A stretch of 64,000 nt of DNA from the NCBI RefSeq assembly GCF_002906155.1, contig NZ_MUJK01000001.1, positions 992,001 through 1,056,000 on the forward strand. The letters are read 5' to 3'. Below are positions 29,881 through 39,148 of the stretch, piece after piece. The notes beneath the pieces are model-generated. The model saw only the letters and a program-made list of their open reading frames with translations, ran no database searches and was not told the DNA's origin. Positions within the stretch are counted from its first letter, which is position 1. Every line of letters begins with the position of its first letter. The DNA comes from Pseudomonas laurylsulfativorans. GTDB taxonomy: Bacteria > Pseudomonadota > Gammaproteobacteria > Pseudomonadales > Pseudomonadaceae. The translations under genes and the position numbers were made by a program.

Positions 29881-29912
29881 CGGTTCCCTTTTGCCTTTTT
29901 CACTCGGTTAAC
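29881..29912 (+). promoter_or_regulatory. Promoter-like block shared with the second TonB receptor (copy A)
   Basis: The 32 bp from 29881 match the 32 bp from 45100 at 28 positions (shared GGTTCCC, TTTTTC, TCGGTTAAC). Similarity continues for about 30 bases downstream (AAGCACTTC, CCGAT). It sits 78 bp before the receptor start I prefer. It is the only extended intergenic similarity I found between the two loci other than REPs, so a sigma-specific promoter read by the adjacent ECF factor is the likeliest reading. Confidence 0.6.
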
Positions 29913-29958
29913 GCTTCAAGCACTTCGAATGCCGATTGAACCGACTCACTGGAACTCC

Positions 29959-32448
29959 ATGCCCCGCGCCACCGTTACCCACAACCGCCTCACCTTGCAC
30001 CCGCTGGTGCTGGCGCTGGCGGTTGTCTTGCCGGGCCTGGAAGTGTCGCGGCCTCAAGCCGCCGCCCTCGCTGACAGCGAACGGTCCAGCAGCGAGACGC
30101 GCCATTACGCAATCGCTGCCGGTTCGCTGGTGAACGTTCTCAACAGCTTTGCCGAACAGGCCGGGATTTATCTCGCCGGACACAATGATCTCGCTGCCGG
30201 CAAGCGCAGCCCTGGCCTGAACGGCGTCTACAACCAGGAGCAAGCCTTGCAACGTCTGCTGCACGGCAGCGGCCTGCTGGCGCAACGCCAGGGCAACGGT
30301 GGGTACGTGCTGCACGCCGCTGCGGCCGAACAAGGTGCACTGGAACTGGGGGCGACCAACATTTACGCACCGGCATCCGGGGCGATCAGCGAGGACTCCC
30401 ACGCCTACACCATCGGCTCGACGTCCTCTGCCACCGGCCTGCCGCTGTCCCTGCGTGAAACCCCGCAATCGGTCACGGTCATCACCCGCCAACTCATGGA
30501 CGATCAGGGGGCCACCAGCCTCGTCGACGCCCTGCGCCGCGCTCCCGGCATCAGCGTGCAAAACTACGACAGCGAACGCTGGGAGTTTTCCAGTCGTGGC
30601 TTGCCGATCACCAACTTCCAGTACGACGGCGTCAATACCGACTACGACGGAGTCTACGACTACGGCACCACCAGCACCGACATGGCACCCTATGACCGTG
30701 TTGAAATCATCAAAGGCGCGACCGGCCTGATGACCGGGGCTGGTGACCCCTCGGCCACGGTCAATCTGATTCGCAAGCGTCCGACCCCGGCATTCAAAGC
30801 CTCGGTCAGCGGCACCGTCGGCTCCTGGGACAACTATCGCAGCGAAGGCGATATTTCCGGGCCGCTGAGCGCCAGCGCAAATGTCCGCGGGCGTCTGGTC
30901 GGGGTCTATCAGGACCGCAGCGCCTATATCGATCACTACCGCAACACCAAGGACATCGCCTACGGCATAGTCGAAGCCGACTTGACCCCGGACACCCTCG
31001 TCACCGTTGGCATCGACCAGCAGAACACCCGCTCCCGAGGCGCCAGCTGGACAGGTTTCCCGATGTACTACAGCGACGGTTCGCGCACCGATTTCTCCCG
31101 TTCCTTCAACCCGGCCACCGACTGGAGCCGTCGCGACTTCACCAACCAGACACTGTTCGCCTCAGTGCAACAGCAACTGGCCCACGACTGGGCACTCAAG
31201 GTCAGTTACGACCGCAAGCACCGCCAGCACGATACCTTCCTCGCCTCCGCCAGTGGCGGCCACCCGGACCCAGTCAGCGGTAACGGCATGTTCATGTACA
31301 TGGGCAAGTTCAAGGGCGATCAGGTGCAGGACAACATCGATGTCAACCTGAGCGGTCCGTTCACGCTAGCCGGTCGCGAACACGAATTGATCGTCGGTTT
31401 CATGTCGATGAACACGCGCCAGGACATCCCGGTGTACGGCTCTGTGTACCCGCCGGTGGACGGCAGCATCTTCGATTGGCGCGGCGAGTTTGCCAAACCC
31501 GAGATCCCCCGGGTTGGCACCGACGACATCGTCCAGCGCCAGACCGGTGCCTACCTGGCCGCCCGGCTCAAACCCGTCGATGACCTGACGCTGATCCTCG
31601 GCGCGCGGGTCAGCGACTTCACCGGCCACGACGACCTGGATTACAGTGACCCGCACACCACCGACCTGCGTGACAGCTATCGTCAGAGCGGAGTCGTCAC
31701 GCCTTACGCCGGACTTGTCTACGACCTCGACGACACTTACTCGGTGTACGCCAGTTACACCAGCATCTATCAGCCGCAAATGAGCAAGGACGCCAACCGG
31801 CAGTTGCTCGACCCGGTCCAGGGCAACAGTCATGAAGCGGGCATCAAGGCCGAATACCTGGGCGGACGCCTGAACGCCAGGTTCGCCCTGTACCGCATCG
31901 AACAGGACAACATCGCCGAGTATGTCAGTGGCGTCGATACCGAGTCGGTGTACCGCGCCGTCCAGGGCGCTACCACCAAAGGCTTCGAGATCGAACTGGC
32001 CGGCGAATTGCGCGACGGCTGGAACCTGTCGGCCGGCTACACCTACAACCATACCCGCGATGCCAAGGGTGATTACGTCTACAGTTCGGTGCTGCAAACC
32101 ACTGCACCGGAACAGCTGGTGCGGGTGTTCAGCACCTACCGCCTGCCAGGCGCGTGGGACAGGCTCACCGTTGGCGCGGGTGTGAATTGGCAAAGCGAAT
32201 TCTTCGGCAACGTATTCCGTCCCGACCCCGCCGACAGCGTGAACTTCGGCCAGTCCTCGACAATCACCCAGCCGGGCTACGCCTTGGTGGACGCGATGGC
32301 GCGCTATCGCTTCAACGAGCACCTGAGCACCACTCTGAACGTGAAGAACCTGTTCGATAAAACCTACTACACCGGACTCGGCAACTTTGGCACCGGGTTT
32401 TACGGCGAACCGCGCACCGTGCAACTGACCACCCATTGGGATTTCTGA
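29959..32448 (+). CDS. TonB-dependent siderophore receptor with N-terminal signalling (STN) domain
   Basis: About 829 residues from MPRATVTHNR at 29959 (GGAAC upstream); a start at 29929 is possible. A signal peptide is followed by an STN/secretin-type signalling domain (HYAIAAGSLVNVLNSFAEQAGIYL, about residues 45-110). Next come a TonB-box-like LELGATNI, the plug domain (TPQSVTVITRQLMDDQGATS, GATGLMTGAGDPSATVNLIRK) and a 22-strand barrel ending in WDF. FpvA/FhuE-like family; the ligand is unknown. It is the transducing receptor of the sigma/FecR triad and a close paralogue of the receptor at 45181. Confidence 0.93.
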   Translation: MPRATVTHNRLTLHPLVLALAVVLPGLEVSRPQAAALADSERSSSETRHYAIAAGSLVNVLNSFAEQAGIYLAGHNDLAAGKRSPGLNGVYNQEQALQRLLHGSGLLAQRQGNGGYVLHAAAAEQGALELGATNIYAPASGAISEDSHAYTIGSTSSATGLPLSLRETPQSVTVITRQLMDDQGATSLVDALRRAPGISVQNYDSERWEFSSRGLPITNFQYDGVNTDYDGVYDYGTTSTDMAPYDRVEIIKGATGLMTGAGDPSATVNLIRKRPTPAFKASVSGTVGSWDNYRSEGDISGPLSASANVRGRLVGVYQDRSAYIDHYRNTKDIAYGIVEADLTPDTLVTVGIDQQNTRSRGASWTGFPMYYSDGSRTDFSRSFNPATDWSRRDFTNQTLFASVQQQLAHDWALKVSYDRKHRQHDTFLASASGGHPDPVSGNGMFMYMGKFKGDQVQDNIDVNLSGPFTLAGREHELIVGFMSMNTRQDIPVYGSVYPPVDGSIFDWRGEFAKPEIPRVGTDDIVQRQTGAYLAARLKPVDDLTLILGARVSDFTGHDDLDYSDPHTTDLRDSYRQSGVVTPYAGLVYDLDDTYSVYASYTSIYQPQMSKDANRQLLDPVQGNSHEAGIKAEYLGGRLNARFALYRIEQDNIAEYVSGVDTESVYRAVQGATTKGFEIELAGELRDGWNLSAGYTYNHTRDAKGDYVYSSVLQTTAPEQLVRVFSTYRLPGAWDRLTVGAGVNWQSEFFGNVFRPDPADSVNFGQSSTITQPGYALVDAMARYRFNEHLSTTLNVKNLFDKTYYTGLGNFGTGFYGEPRTVQLTTHWDF

Positions 32449-32551
32449 TCGCGAGGTGAAACGGCTTTTGGGCGATCTACGGTACGGCCGAACGAACACA
32501 GGCTGGCTACGCTGTAATCCTGCATGCATAACCTGCCGAGGAGTGCCCGCC

Positions 32552-33055
32552 ATGCAACGCGTACAAAAACTCACGCCCTGCCTGTGGTTCGACAATCAGG
32601 CCGAAGAGGCGGCGAAATTCTATTGCTCGATCTTCGATCATTCGAAAATCACGGCCATCACCCATTACGGCCACGCCGGTTTCGAGTTCCATGGCCGGCC
32701 GGAAGGCTCGGTCATGACTGTCAGCTTCGAACTCGATGGGCAGAGTTTCACCGGTCTCAACGGCGGGCCGATGTTCACGTTCAGTGAAGCGGTTTCGTTT
32801 CAGGTCAATTGCCTGAGCCAGGAAGAAGTCGACCATTACTGGGGCAACCTGTCGGCCGGTGGCGCGCCCGAGGCTCAGCAATGCGGCTGGCTCAGGGACA
32901 AGTTCGGCTTGTCGTGGCAGATCGTCCCCGTTGCCATGATGGACATGATCAAGGACCCCGACACGAAAAAGTCCCAACGGGCGATGCAGGCGATGATGCA
33001 GATGAAAAAACTCGATATCGCGACGTTGCAGCGCGCCTTTGACGGCGAGAGCTAA
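32552..33055 (+). CDS. VOC/PhnB-like protein (3-demethylubiquinone methyltransferase-like fold)
   Basis: 167 residues from MQRVQKLTPCLWFDNQAEEA, with a good GAGGAGTG site; the longer frame from 32456 is not supported. It shows the PhnB-type VOC pattern FYCSIFDHSKI, GSVMTVSFELDGQSFTGLNGGP and DKFGLSWQIVP. The function is unknown; these proteins are often annotated as methyltransferases without evidence. It is followed after 33 bp by the AraC regulator and probably cotranscribed. Confidence 0.85.
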   Translation: MQRVQKLTPCLWFDNQAEEAAKFYCSIFDHSKITAITHYGHAGFEFHGRPEGSVMTVSFELDGQSFTGLNGGPMFTFSEAVSFQVNCLSQEEVDHYWGNLSAGGAPEAQQCGWLRDKFGLSWQIVPVAMMDMIKDPDTKKSQRAMQAMMQMKKLDIATLQRAFDGES

Positions 33056-33088
33056 TACACTCGGGCGCTGACCTGCCGAGGAATGAGC

Positions 33089-33922
33089 ATGAAGCACGCC
33101 GTTGCCAAAAACGCCGACCAGGCCCCGCGCTTCTGGCGCGATGACGCCTTGCCCTTCATCGAAGCCCGCGCAATCGCCGACGGGCGCGAAGTCTGCTACA
33201 CCCGGCACGCCCACGAGCACTTTTCCATCGGTGCGATCACCGCCGGACGCAGCACCTATCTCCATGAGCAGTCAGCATTCGAGGTCAGCGTCGGCACGGT
33301 CGTGCTGATGAACCCCGGCGACGTCCACGCCTGCAACCCGATCGAAGACCAACCCTGGTCGTACCTGATGCTGTACGTCGATACGCCGTGGCTGACCGAT
33401 TTGCAGCATCAGCTCGGGTTCAGCGATGACGCGGCGTTTCGCCGTTTCTCGGTGACCCATACGCGGGACGCCAGCCTGTTTGCCGGCCTGGCGGGCTTGT
33501 ATGAGGTGTTGGTCGATCCGCAGCAGGATGTACTTCGCAAACACAGCGTGGCCGTGGAGTTTTTCACTGATCTGCAGCAGCGCTTGAACCCGATCGAGCC
33601 ACCGCTGCGCGAGCCCAACTTCAAGCTCGAGCGTGCCGCCGATTACATCCGCGACCACTGCACCCAAACCCTCAAGCTCGAAGACATTTGCGAGGCCGCG
33701 CAATTGTCACCGTCCTACCTGATCCGCGCTTTCAAACAGCATTACGGCATGACACCCCACGCGTTCCTGGTGAACCGGCGCATCCAGTTCGCCCAGGATC
33801 AATTGCGCAGCGGTAAGCTGATTGCAGACGTGGCACTGGAAGCGGGGTTCGCCGATCAGGCGCATTTTCAACGGGCGTTTAAACAGCATTTGGCGGCGAC
33901 GCCGGGGCAGTATCGGGGGTGA
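33089..33922 (+). CDS. AraC-family transcriptional regulator
   Basis: 277 residues from the ATG at 33089 (GAGGAATGAGC upstream); the ATG at 33083 is an alternative. It has an N-terminal cupin sensor (HAHEHFSIGAITAGRSTYL, residues about 40-60; NPGDVHACNP) and a C-terminal pair of helix-turn-helices (LKLEDICEAAQLSPSYLIRAFKQHYG and IADVALEAGFADQAHFQRAFKQH). The effector is unknown. It lies 33 bp downstream of the PhnB-like gene and may also act on the divergent LysE gene region. Confidence 0.9.
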   Translation: MKHAVAKNADQAPRFWRDDALPFIEARAIADGREVCYTRHAHEHFSIGAITAGRSTYLHEQSAFEVSVGTVVLMNPGDVHACNPIEDQPWSYLMLYVDTPWLTDLQHQLGFSDDAAFRRFSVTHTRDASLFAGLAGLYEVLVDPQQDVLRKHSVAVEFFTDLQQRLNPIEPPLREPNFKLERAADYIRDHCTQTLKLEDICEAAQLSPSYLIRAFKQHYGMTPHAFLVNRRIQFAQDQLRSGKLIADVALEAGFADQAHFQRAFKQHLAATPGQYRG

Positions 33923-33941
33923 GCCTGTGATGTTGGCTGAA

Positions 33942-33992
33942 TCTGTGGCTTGGTTAGATCTGTGGCTTGGTTGAGTCTGTGGCTTGGTTGAG
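33942..33992. repeat. Three tandem copies of a 17-bp unit
   Basis: TCTGTGGCTTGGTTGAG occurs three times head to tail (the first copy differs in the last few bases). The array runs directly into the REPIN, whose first bases TCTGTGGC look like a truncated fourth copy. It is a small slippage array on the REPIN edge. Confidence 0.85.
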
Positions 33993-33994
33993 TC

Positions 33995-34116
33995 TGTGGC
34001 GAGGGGGCTTGCCCCCGTTGGGCTGCGAAGCGGCCCCCGGCGCTCTTTCAGGCATACTTTGCATTCAGGTTTTACGACGGCTTCGCCGCCGAACGGGGGC
34101 AAGCCCCCTCGCCACA
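33995..34116. repeat. Long REPIN, TGTGGCGAGGGGGCTTG type, second copy
   Basis: A near-identical copy of the 121-bp element at 7790-7910, including the spacer CAGGTTTTACGACGGCTTCG. Outer arms TGTGGCGAGGGGGCTTGCCC and its complement are perfect. It lies between the convergent AraC and LysE genes. Confidence 0.9.
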
Positions 34117-34135
34117 GAATCTCTAGTGACTGCCG

Positions 34136-34723
34136 TTACGGCAACAACAGATACACCGCACTCACCACCAGCAACAATGCCATGGCGCGGTTGAACAACC
34201 GCATCCCCGCCGGGTTGTTCAAAAAACCACGCAAAAACGTCCCCGCATACGCCCAGCACCCGACCGACACATAACAGATCACCAGATAAATCGCGGCAAA
34301 CTGCCAGACCAGCCGCGCCTCGCCATCGGCGACAAACGCGCCCATGCCGGCCACGCAGGCCAGCCAGGCCTTAGGGTTGAGCCATTGCATGATCGCGCCA
34401 TACAGCATCGACGGGGCTTGCGCCGAATCATTGGCTTGCACCTGCCCATTGTCAGCCGCCAGCTTGAACGCCATGTACAACAGAAAGGCGACACCCGCCC
34501 ATTGCACCACCTGTGTCAGTGCCGGCCAGCGCTGCAACAACTCATGCAGGCCCAATCCCATCAGCACCAGCAGCAAGACAAACCCCAGCGTGGCCCCGGC
34601 CACGTGACGCTGGCTGGCCCTGAAACCAAAGCGCGCCCCGGAGCTCAACGCCACGATATTCACCGGCCCCGGCGTGATGGAAGCGACCAGCGCAAACGCC
34701 GCCATGGATATCATCAGACTCAT
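34136..34723 (-). CDS. LysE/RhtB-family amino-acid exporter
   Basis: 195 residues from MSLMISMAAFALVASITPGP (ATG at 34723, GAAGGTG site). Six hydrophobic helices and the family motif ITPGPVNIVALSSGARFG near the N-terminus. It exports an amino acid or related metabolite across the inner membrane. It is 91 bp downstream of the MocR regulator gene on the same strand, so MocR control is plausible. The longer frame to 34807 is not supported. Confidence 0.9.
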   Translation of the reverse strand: MSLMISMAAFALVASITPGPVNIVALSSGARFGFRASQRHVAGATLGFVLLLVLMGLGLHELLQRWPALTQVVQWAGVAFLLYMAFKLAADNGQVQANDSAQAPSMLYGAIMQWLNPKAWLACVAGMGAFVADGEARLVWQFAAIYLVICYVSVGCWAYAGTFLRGFLNNPAGMRLFNRAMALLLVVSAVYLLLP

Positions 34724-34814
34724 TGCACACCTTCTTCCATCGAATTGAACAAGGCCCTCAAGGTAATGAGCCGAGCGGCTCGCGTATTGAAGAAAACTGC
34801 CCTGCACTGCATTG

Positions 34815-36167
34815 CTATGAGAAATAACCCACGACGCTTTTCACTTTGGTCAATGCAATGCGCAACGAGTCCATGTCCACCGAGCCCAACGCCAGGCGTA
34901 TCGCGTGGGGCACATGGGCAGAAATCGCAAAAGGCTCGGCCGGCGACACCGACACCTGCTCGCGCATCAACGCCATGGCAATCTGGTCGGCCCGGGCGTC
35001 TTCCGCCAACGGCAACCAGATGAAGTAGGAATTGGGGTGACTGATGGTCCTGAGCCCCGCTAGCACCTCGCGTGCCAGAGCTTGCCTGGCCTGGGCGTCC
35101 GCGCGTTTTTGCGACTCCAGTTGGCTGACGGTCCCATCGTCGAGCCAGGCGGTGGCGATGGCGGTCATCACGCCGGGGGTGTTCCAGGTGGTCGCCATGA
35201 TGGTGCGCTCGAAGGCGGCGATCCATTGCGCTGGCGCGGCGATGAAGCCGACGCGCAGCCCGGTGGCGACATTCTTCGACAGGCCGGACACATACACCGT
35301 TCTCTCAGGCGCCATCTCCGCCAGCGGTGGCGGTACGTTTTCCGCCAGAAACGCGTAGGCGGCGTCCTCGATAATCGTCAGGTCATGACGGCGCGCTATC
35401 GCCACCAGTTGCTCGCGCTGAGCGGTGTCCATCACCCAGCCCAAGGGGTTGTGCAAGGTCGGCATGGAGTAGACGGCCCGCACTGATCGGCTGCGGCAGA
35501 GTTTCTCCAGGGCAGGCAGATCCGGCCCGGTGTCCGTGACCGGAATGGGCAGGACTTCCAGGTGCAGGGTTTCGGCCAGCGTCTTGAAACCGGGATAGGT
35601 CAACGCATCAGCGGCGATCACATCGCCGGGCTTGAGCAGCGTCATCATCGCCACCGCCAGGCCATGTTGGGCACCGCTGACGATCAACACCTGCTCGGCC
35701 GGCACCTTCAGCCCGCGTTCAAGCAGATGGCGCGCGACCGCTGCTCGCTCATGCTGGCGCCCCGCGTGGGGCTGATAACGCAGGAGGGACTCCAGGTCAC
35801 CGGACAACGCCAGCTGACGCAAGGCATTGCGCAACAGGTCAGCCTGACCGGGCAATGACGGGTAATTGAAATTCAGGTCAAGCATCCCTGCCGCCACCAC
35901 GTGCTGCGAGATGCCCTGACCCGGCGGCAGCGAGGTCTCCCTGACAAAGGTGCCACGCCCGGTTTCGCCGCTGACCAGGCCCATGCCTTCCAGCTCGGCA
36001 TACACCCGGCTGGCGGTGACCAGTGCCAAACCATGCTCAGTGGCCAGTTGCCGATGAGTCGGCAGGCGCGTGCCGGGCGGCAACCGCCCGGCACGGATAT
36101 CGGCGGCAAAGGCGTCCACCAGGGTTTTGTAGCGGGATCGAGGCATGTCGAGATGTATCCATGACAA
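34815..36167 (-). CDS. MocR/PdxR-type regulator (GntR helix-turn-helix fused to aminotransferase domain)
   Basis: 450 residues. A GntR winged helix occupies about 10-75 (YKTLVDAFAADIRAGRLPPG, RLPTHRQLATEHGLALVTASRVY). It is fused to a fold-type I aminotransferase domain. NPLGWVMD is the Asn/substrate region, EDAAYAF holds the Asp that binds PLP N1, and the PLP Lys is in SGLSKNVATGLRVGF. It is divergent from the EamA gene with a 53-bp gap. MocR proteins typically activate a divergent gene in response to PLP or an amino compound. The start could also be Met8. Confidence 0.93.
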   Translation of the reverse strand: MSWIHLDMPRSRYKTLVDAFAADIRAGRLPPGTRLPTHRQLATEHGLALVTASRVYAELEGMGLVSGETGRGTFVRETSLPPGQGISQHVVAAGMLDLNFNYPSLPGQADLLRNALRQLALSGDLESLLRYQPHAGRQHERAAVARHLLERGLKVPAEQVLIVSGAQHGLAVAMMTLLKPGDVIAADALTYPGFKTLAETLHLEVLPIPVTDTGPDLPALEKLCRSRSVRAVYSMPTLHNPLGWVMDTAQREQLVAIARRHDLTIIEDAAYAFLAENVPPPLAEMAPERTVYVSGLSKNVATGLRVGFIAAPAQWIAAFERTIMATTWNTPGVMTAIATAWLDDGTVSQLESQKRADAQARQALAREVLAGLRTISHPNSYFIWLPLAEDARADQIAMALMREQVSVSPAEPFAISAHVPHAIRLALGSVDMDSLRIALTKVKSVVGYFS

Positions 36168-36190
36168 TTTTTTGATTGTATCGATAGTCG

Positions 36191-36203
36191 CTCATACGAT
36201 GAG
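36191..36203. promoter_or_regulatory. Palindrome in the mocR-eamA divergent gap
   Basis: CTCAT-ACG-ATGAG is a perfect 5-bp inverted repeat in the 53-bp gap between the divergent MocR and EamA genes. The nearby TTGATTGTATCGAT also repeats the GAT core. It is a candidate operator or half-site, with no independent support. Confidence 0.35.
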
Positions 36204-36220
36204 TTTCGTGCAATCAGACA

Positions 36221-37132
36221 ATGAGCGTGAGCCAAATGGAACGGACCTCGAACCTGCAACGCCGGACGCTGGAAAACAGTAGCAGCGGCTGGATCAACGG
36301 CCTGATCGGCGTAGTGATTTTCAGCGGCTCGCTGCCGGCGACACGGGTGGCGGTGCTGGAGTTTGATCCGGTGTTCCTGACGGTTGCACGCGCGACCATC
36401 GCTGCGGTCCTGGCGCTGTGCCTGCTGTGGCTGTTCAAGGAAAAACGTCCGGCGCGCCAGCAACTGATACCGCTGGCCATCGTCGCCCTGGGCGTGGTCA
36501 TCGGCTTTCCCCTGCTGACCGCACTGGCGCTGCAATACGTGACGTCCGCGCACTCCATTGTCTTCGTCGGCCTGTTGCCCCTGGCGACGGCGGTGTTTGG
36601 CGTCCTGCGTGGCGGCGAGCGACCACGGGCGGCGTTCTGGGTTTTCTCGGTGCTGGGCAGTCTGCTGGTGGTCGGGTTTGCCCTGTCCCAAGGGCTGACC
36701 GCCTCCCCGCAAGGCGACATCCTGATGCTGTTGGCCATCCTCGCCTGTGGCCTGGGTTATGCCGAAGGCGCGAAGTTGTCGCGCACCCTCGGTGGCTGGC
36801 AGGTAATTTCCTGGGCGCTGGTATTGTCGCTACCGGTTGTGGCGGTGCTCAGCTGGATACGCATGCCCGTTTCGTTCAGCGGCATCAGCACGCCAGCCTG
36901 GTTCAGCCTGGCTTACGTCTCGCTGTTCAGCATGCTGATCGGGTTCGTGTTCTGGTATCGCGGGTTGGCCCAAGGGGGGATCGCCGCCGTTGGGCAATTG
37001 CAGCTGCTTCAGCCATTCTTCGGGCTGACCCTGGCTGCCACCCTGCTGCATGAGCACGTCAGTGTCGGCATGCTGGGTGTCACCGTTGCCGTGATCCTCT
37101 GCGTCGCCGGGGCGAAAAAGTTCGCCAAATAA
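36221..37132 (+). CDS. EamA (DMT-superfamily) transporter
   Basis: 303 residues with ten hydrophobic helices in two EamA repeats (about 25-140 and 150-290). Typical residues: ARATIAAVLALCLLW, YVTSAHSIVFVGLLPLATAVF and GLAQGGIAAVGQLQLLQPFFGL. An inner-membrane metabolite or amino-acid exporter with unknown substrate. It is divergent from the MocR gene and is the expected MocR target. The start could instead be Met6 (MERTSNLQRR). Confidence 0.9.
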   Translation: MSVSQMERTSNLQRRTLENSSSGWINGLIGVVIFSGSLPATRVAVLEFDPVFLTVARATIAAVLALCLLWLFKEKRPARQQLIPLAIVALGVVIGFPLLTALALQYVTSAHSIVFVGLLPLATAVFGVLRGGERPRAAFWVFSVLGSLLVVGFALSQGLTASPQGDILMLLAILACGLGYAEGAKLSRTLGGWQVISWALVLSLPVVAVLSWIRMPVSFSGISTPAWFSLAYVSLFSMLIGFVFWYRGLAQGGIAAVGQLQLLQPFFGLTLAATLLHEHVSVGMLGVTVAVILCVAGAKKFAK

Positions 37133-37223
37133 TCCCTGGTACGGTGGTTTAGACCCATGACTGTATGGGTCTGGCCACCCGTGAGCTGTGATAAAAATAG
37201 CGCTCTTGCTTCCGGAGCCCATC

Positions 37224-37844
37224 ATGGACCTCGCCACCCTCACCCTGTTTCTGCCGGCCTGCTTCGCCCTCAACATGGCACCCGGCCCCAACAACCTGCT
37301 GTCGGTCAGTAATTCGACCCGCTATGGCTACCGCACCGCGTGTGTGGCCGGCATCGGCCGGCTGCTGGCGTTCGCCGGGATGATTGCCCTGGCCTCGGCG
37401 GGGTTGGCGGTGGTACTGCAAACCTCCGAGCTGCTGTTCTATGCCATCAAGCTCCTCGGCGCGGCGTATCTGTTCTACCTCGCCTGGCAACTGTGGCGCG
37501 CCGATCCTGGCGTCGAAAACGTGGTCAGCAGCACGCCCGTCGGGACGCTGGCACTGGCCCGACAGGAGTTCCTGGTGGCAGCCGGCAACCCGAAGGCCAT
37601 CCTGATTTTCACCGCGTTCCTGCCACAATTCGTCGACTCGACCCATGCCATTGCACCGCAATTCGTGGTGTTGGGCGCGCTGTTTCTCGTGCTTGAATGG
37701 ATCGCCATCGGCGCTTACGCCTACATGGGCCTGCACATGCGCCGCTGGTTCGCCAGGCCGTCGGGCAAGCGAATCTTCAACCGCTGCTGCGCCGGGTTGT
37801 TGTCGGCGGCGGCTTCGGTGTTGCTGATGGCGCGTCGAGCCTGA
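37224..37844 (+). CDS. LysE-family translocator
   Basis: 206 residues from MDLATLTLFLPACFALNMAPGPNN with a CCGGAG site. Six-helix LysE/RhtB exporter with the family block NMAPGPNNLLSVSNSTRYG. It is the second LysE-type exporter within 3 kb and differs clearly in sequence from the one at 34136. It is 91 bp after the EamA gene and possibly read on from it. Confidence 0.9.
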   Translation: MDLATLTLFLPACFALNMAPGPNNLLSVSNSTRYGYRTACVAGIGRLLAFAGMIALASAGLAVVLQTSELLFYAIKLLGAAYLFYLAWQLWRADPGVENVVSSTPVGTLALARQEFLVAAGNPKAILIFTAFLPQFVDSTHAIAPQFVVLGALFLVLEWIAIGAYAYMGLHMRRWFARPSGKRIFNRCCAGLLSAAASVLLMARRA

Positions 37845-37861
37845 AGTAGATATTTTTCCCC

Positions 37862-37951
37862 TGTGGGAGCCAGCTTGCTCGCGATAGCTGTCTCACATTC
37901 AACATTGATGCTGCCTGATACACCGCCATCGCGAGCAGGCTCGCTCCCACA
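37862..37951. repeat. REP inverted pair (GTGGGAGC type)
   Basis: TGTGGGAGCCAGCTTGCTCG opens at 37862 and CGAGCAGGCTCGCTCCCACA closes at 37951, with a spacer of about 43 bp. It lies between the LysE and ada genes. Confidence 0.85.
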
Positions 37952-38033
37952 TTGACCCGCAGTGTTCAAAGGAGCGGAATTCGCTGTCGATTTTCCGGTG
38001 GATGCCACCCATGACGCGATCTATGCTGCGCCC

Positions 38034-39116
38034 ATGAACCTACATAAAACGCTGCTTCCGCCCCATGCCGAGCTGGTTCGCGCCATGCTCGAGCGAGACA
38101 CCTCCTACGAGGGGGTGTTTTTCACGGCGGTCAAGACCACAGGCATTTTCTGCCGCCCCGGCTGCACCGCCCGCAGCCCGAAGCCTGCGAACGTCGAGTT
38201 CTTTGCCAACGCCGAACAATGCCTGGCGGCGGGCTACCGCAGCTGCCTGCGCTGCAAACCGCTGGACACCGCCGCCAGCGCGCCGGCCTGGGTGCAGACA
38301 CTGTTCACGTTGGTAGACGCCGACCCGGAGCAGCGCTGGACCGACGCCCAGCTACTGGCCGAAGGCATCGAGCCGCTGAAACTGCGCCGCTGGTTCAAGC
38401 AGCACTTTGGCATGACCTTCCACGCCTGGCTGCGCGCCCGGCGCCTGGGCATGGCGTTGGGCGGAATCAAACAGGGCGACTCCATCGACGACGCTGCTTT
38501 CGATTCTGGCTACGAGTCCCTGAGCGGTTTCCGCGATGCTTTCCAGAAATCGTTTCACATCACCCCGGGCCGCGCCGCCAACAGCGAGCCCTTGCTGTTC
38601 ACGCGCCTGACCACACCGCTGGGGCCGATGATTGCCATGGCTGAACGCCGTGGGCTGGTGTTGCTCGAGTTTCTCGATCAGGCATCGCTGAACCCGGAAG
38701 TTCAAGCGCTGCAAAACCGTTTCGGTTATGCCGTGGCACCGGGGCATAACTTGCATCTGCAACAGATCGAAGCGCAGTTGTCCGCGTATTTCGCCGGCAC
38801 CCTCACTGAGTTCAGCGTTGCCCTGCACATGCCCGGTAGCGAGTTCTCGCGCCGGGTCTGGGCCGAACTGGCGAAGATCCCTTACGGCCGGACCACCACC
38901 TACGGCGCGATTGCGGCGACGTTGGGCAAGCCCGGTGCCAGCCGCGCGGTGGGCCTGGCCAACGGGCATAACCGCTTATCGATTGTCGTGCCCTGCCACC
39001 GGGTGATCGGCGCCGACGGCTCGTTGACCGGCTACGCTGGAGGCCAGCCGCGCAAAGCGTTTCTGCTCAGGCTGGAGAACGCGGCGGTGCAGATCACGGA
39101 GCAGCTGGCGTTCTGA
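38034..39116 (+). CDS. ada: Bifunctional DNA repair methyltransferase and transcriptional activator Ada
   Basis: 360 residues from MNLHKTLLPPHAELV, near the 354 of E. coli Ada. The N-terminal zinc domain carries FCRPGCTARSPKP and YRSCLRCKP (four Cys); the first accepts methyl from phosphotriesters. An AraC-type helix-turn-helix follows (LKLRRWFKQHFGMTFHAW, SGYESLSGFRDAFQKSF). The C-terminal O6-methylguanine methyltransferase has the acceptor PCHRV. It senses methylation damage and activates repair genes. The alkA-like gene lies two genes downstream in the same direction. Confidence 0.96.
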   Translation: MNLHKTLLPPHAELVRAMLERDTSYEGVFFTAVKTTGIFCRPGCTARSPKPANVEFFANAEQCLAAGYRSCLRCKPLDTAASAPAWVQTLFTLVDADPEQRWTDAQLLAEGIEPLKLRRWFKQHFGMTFHAWLRARRLGMALGGIKQGDSIDDAAFDSGYESLSGFRDAFQKSFHITPGRAANSEPLLFTRLTTPLGPMIAMAERRGLVLLEFLDQASLNPEVQALQNRFGYAVAPGHNLHLQQIEAQLSAYFAGTLTEFSVALHMPGSEFSRRVWAELAKIPYGRTTTYGAIAATLGKPGASRAVGLANGHNRLSIVVPCHRVIGADGSLTGYAGGQPRKAFLLRLENAAVQITEQLAF

Positions 39117-39148
39117 TCCCCACTTTTTTTCAGAAGGACGGAAGCTCG

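Noticed and set aside
31366..32595. A 409-residue antisense frame over the first TonB receptor
   Set aside because: Opposite-strand shadow without ribosome site; the sense gene is a clear receptor.
33938..34117. CRISPR-like array
   Set aside because: The 17-bp repeats are directly adjacent with no spacers, and the rest is a REPIN; no cas genes nearby.
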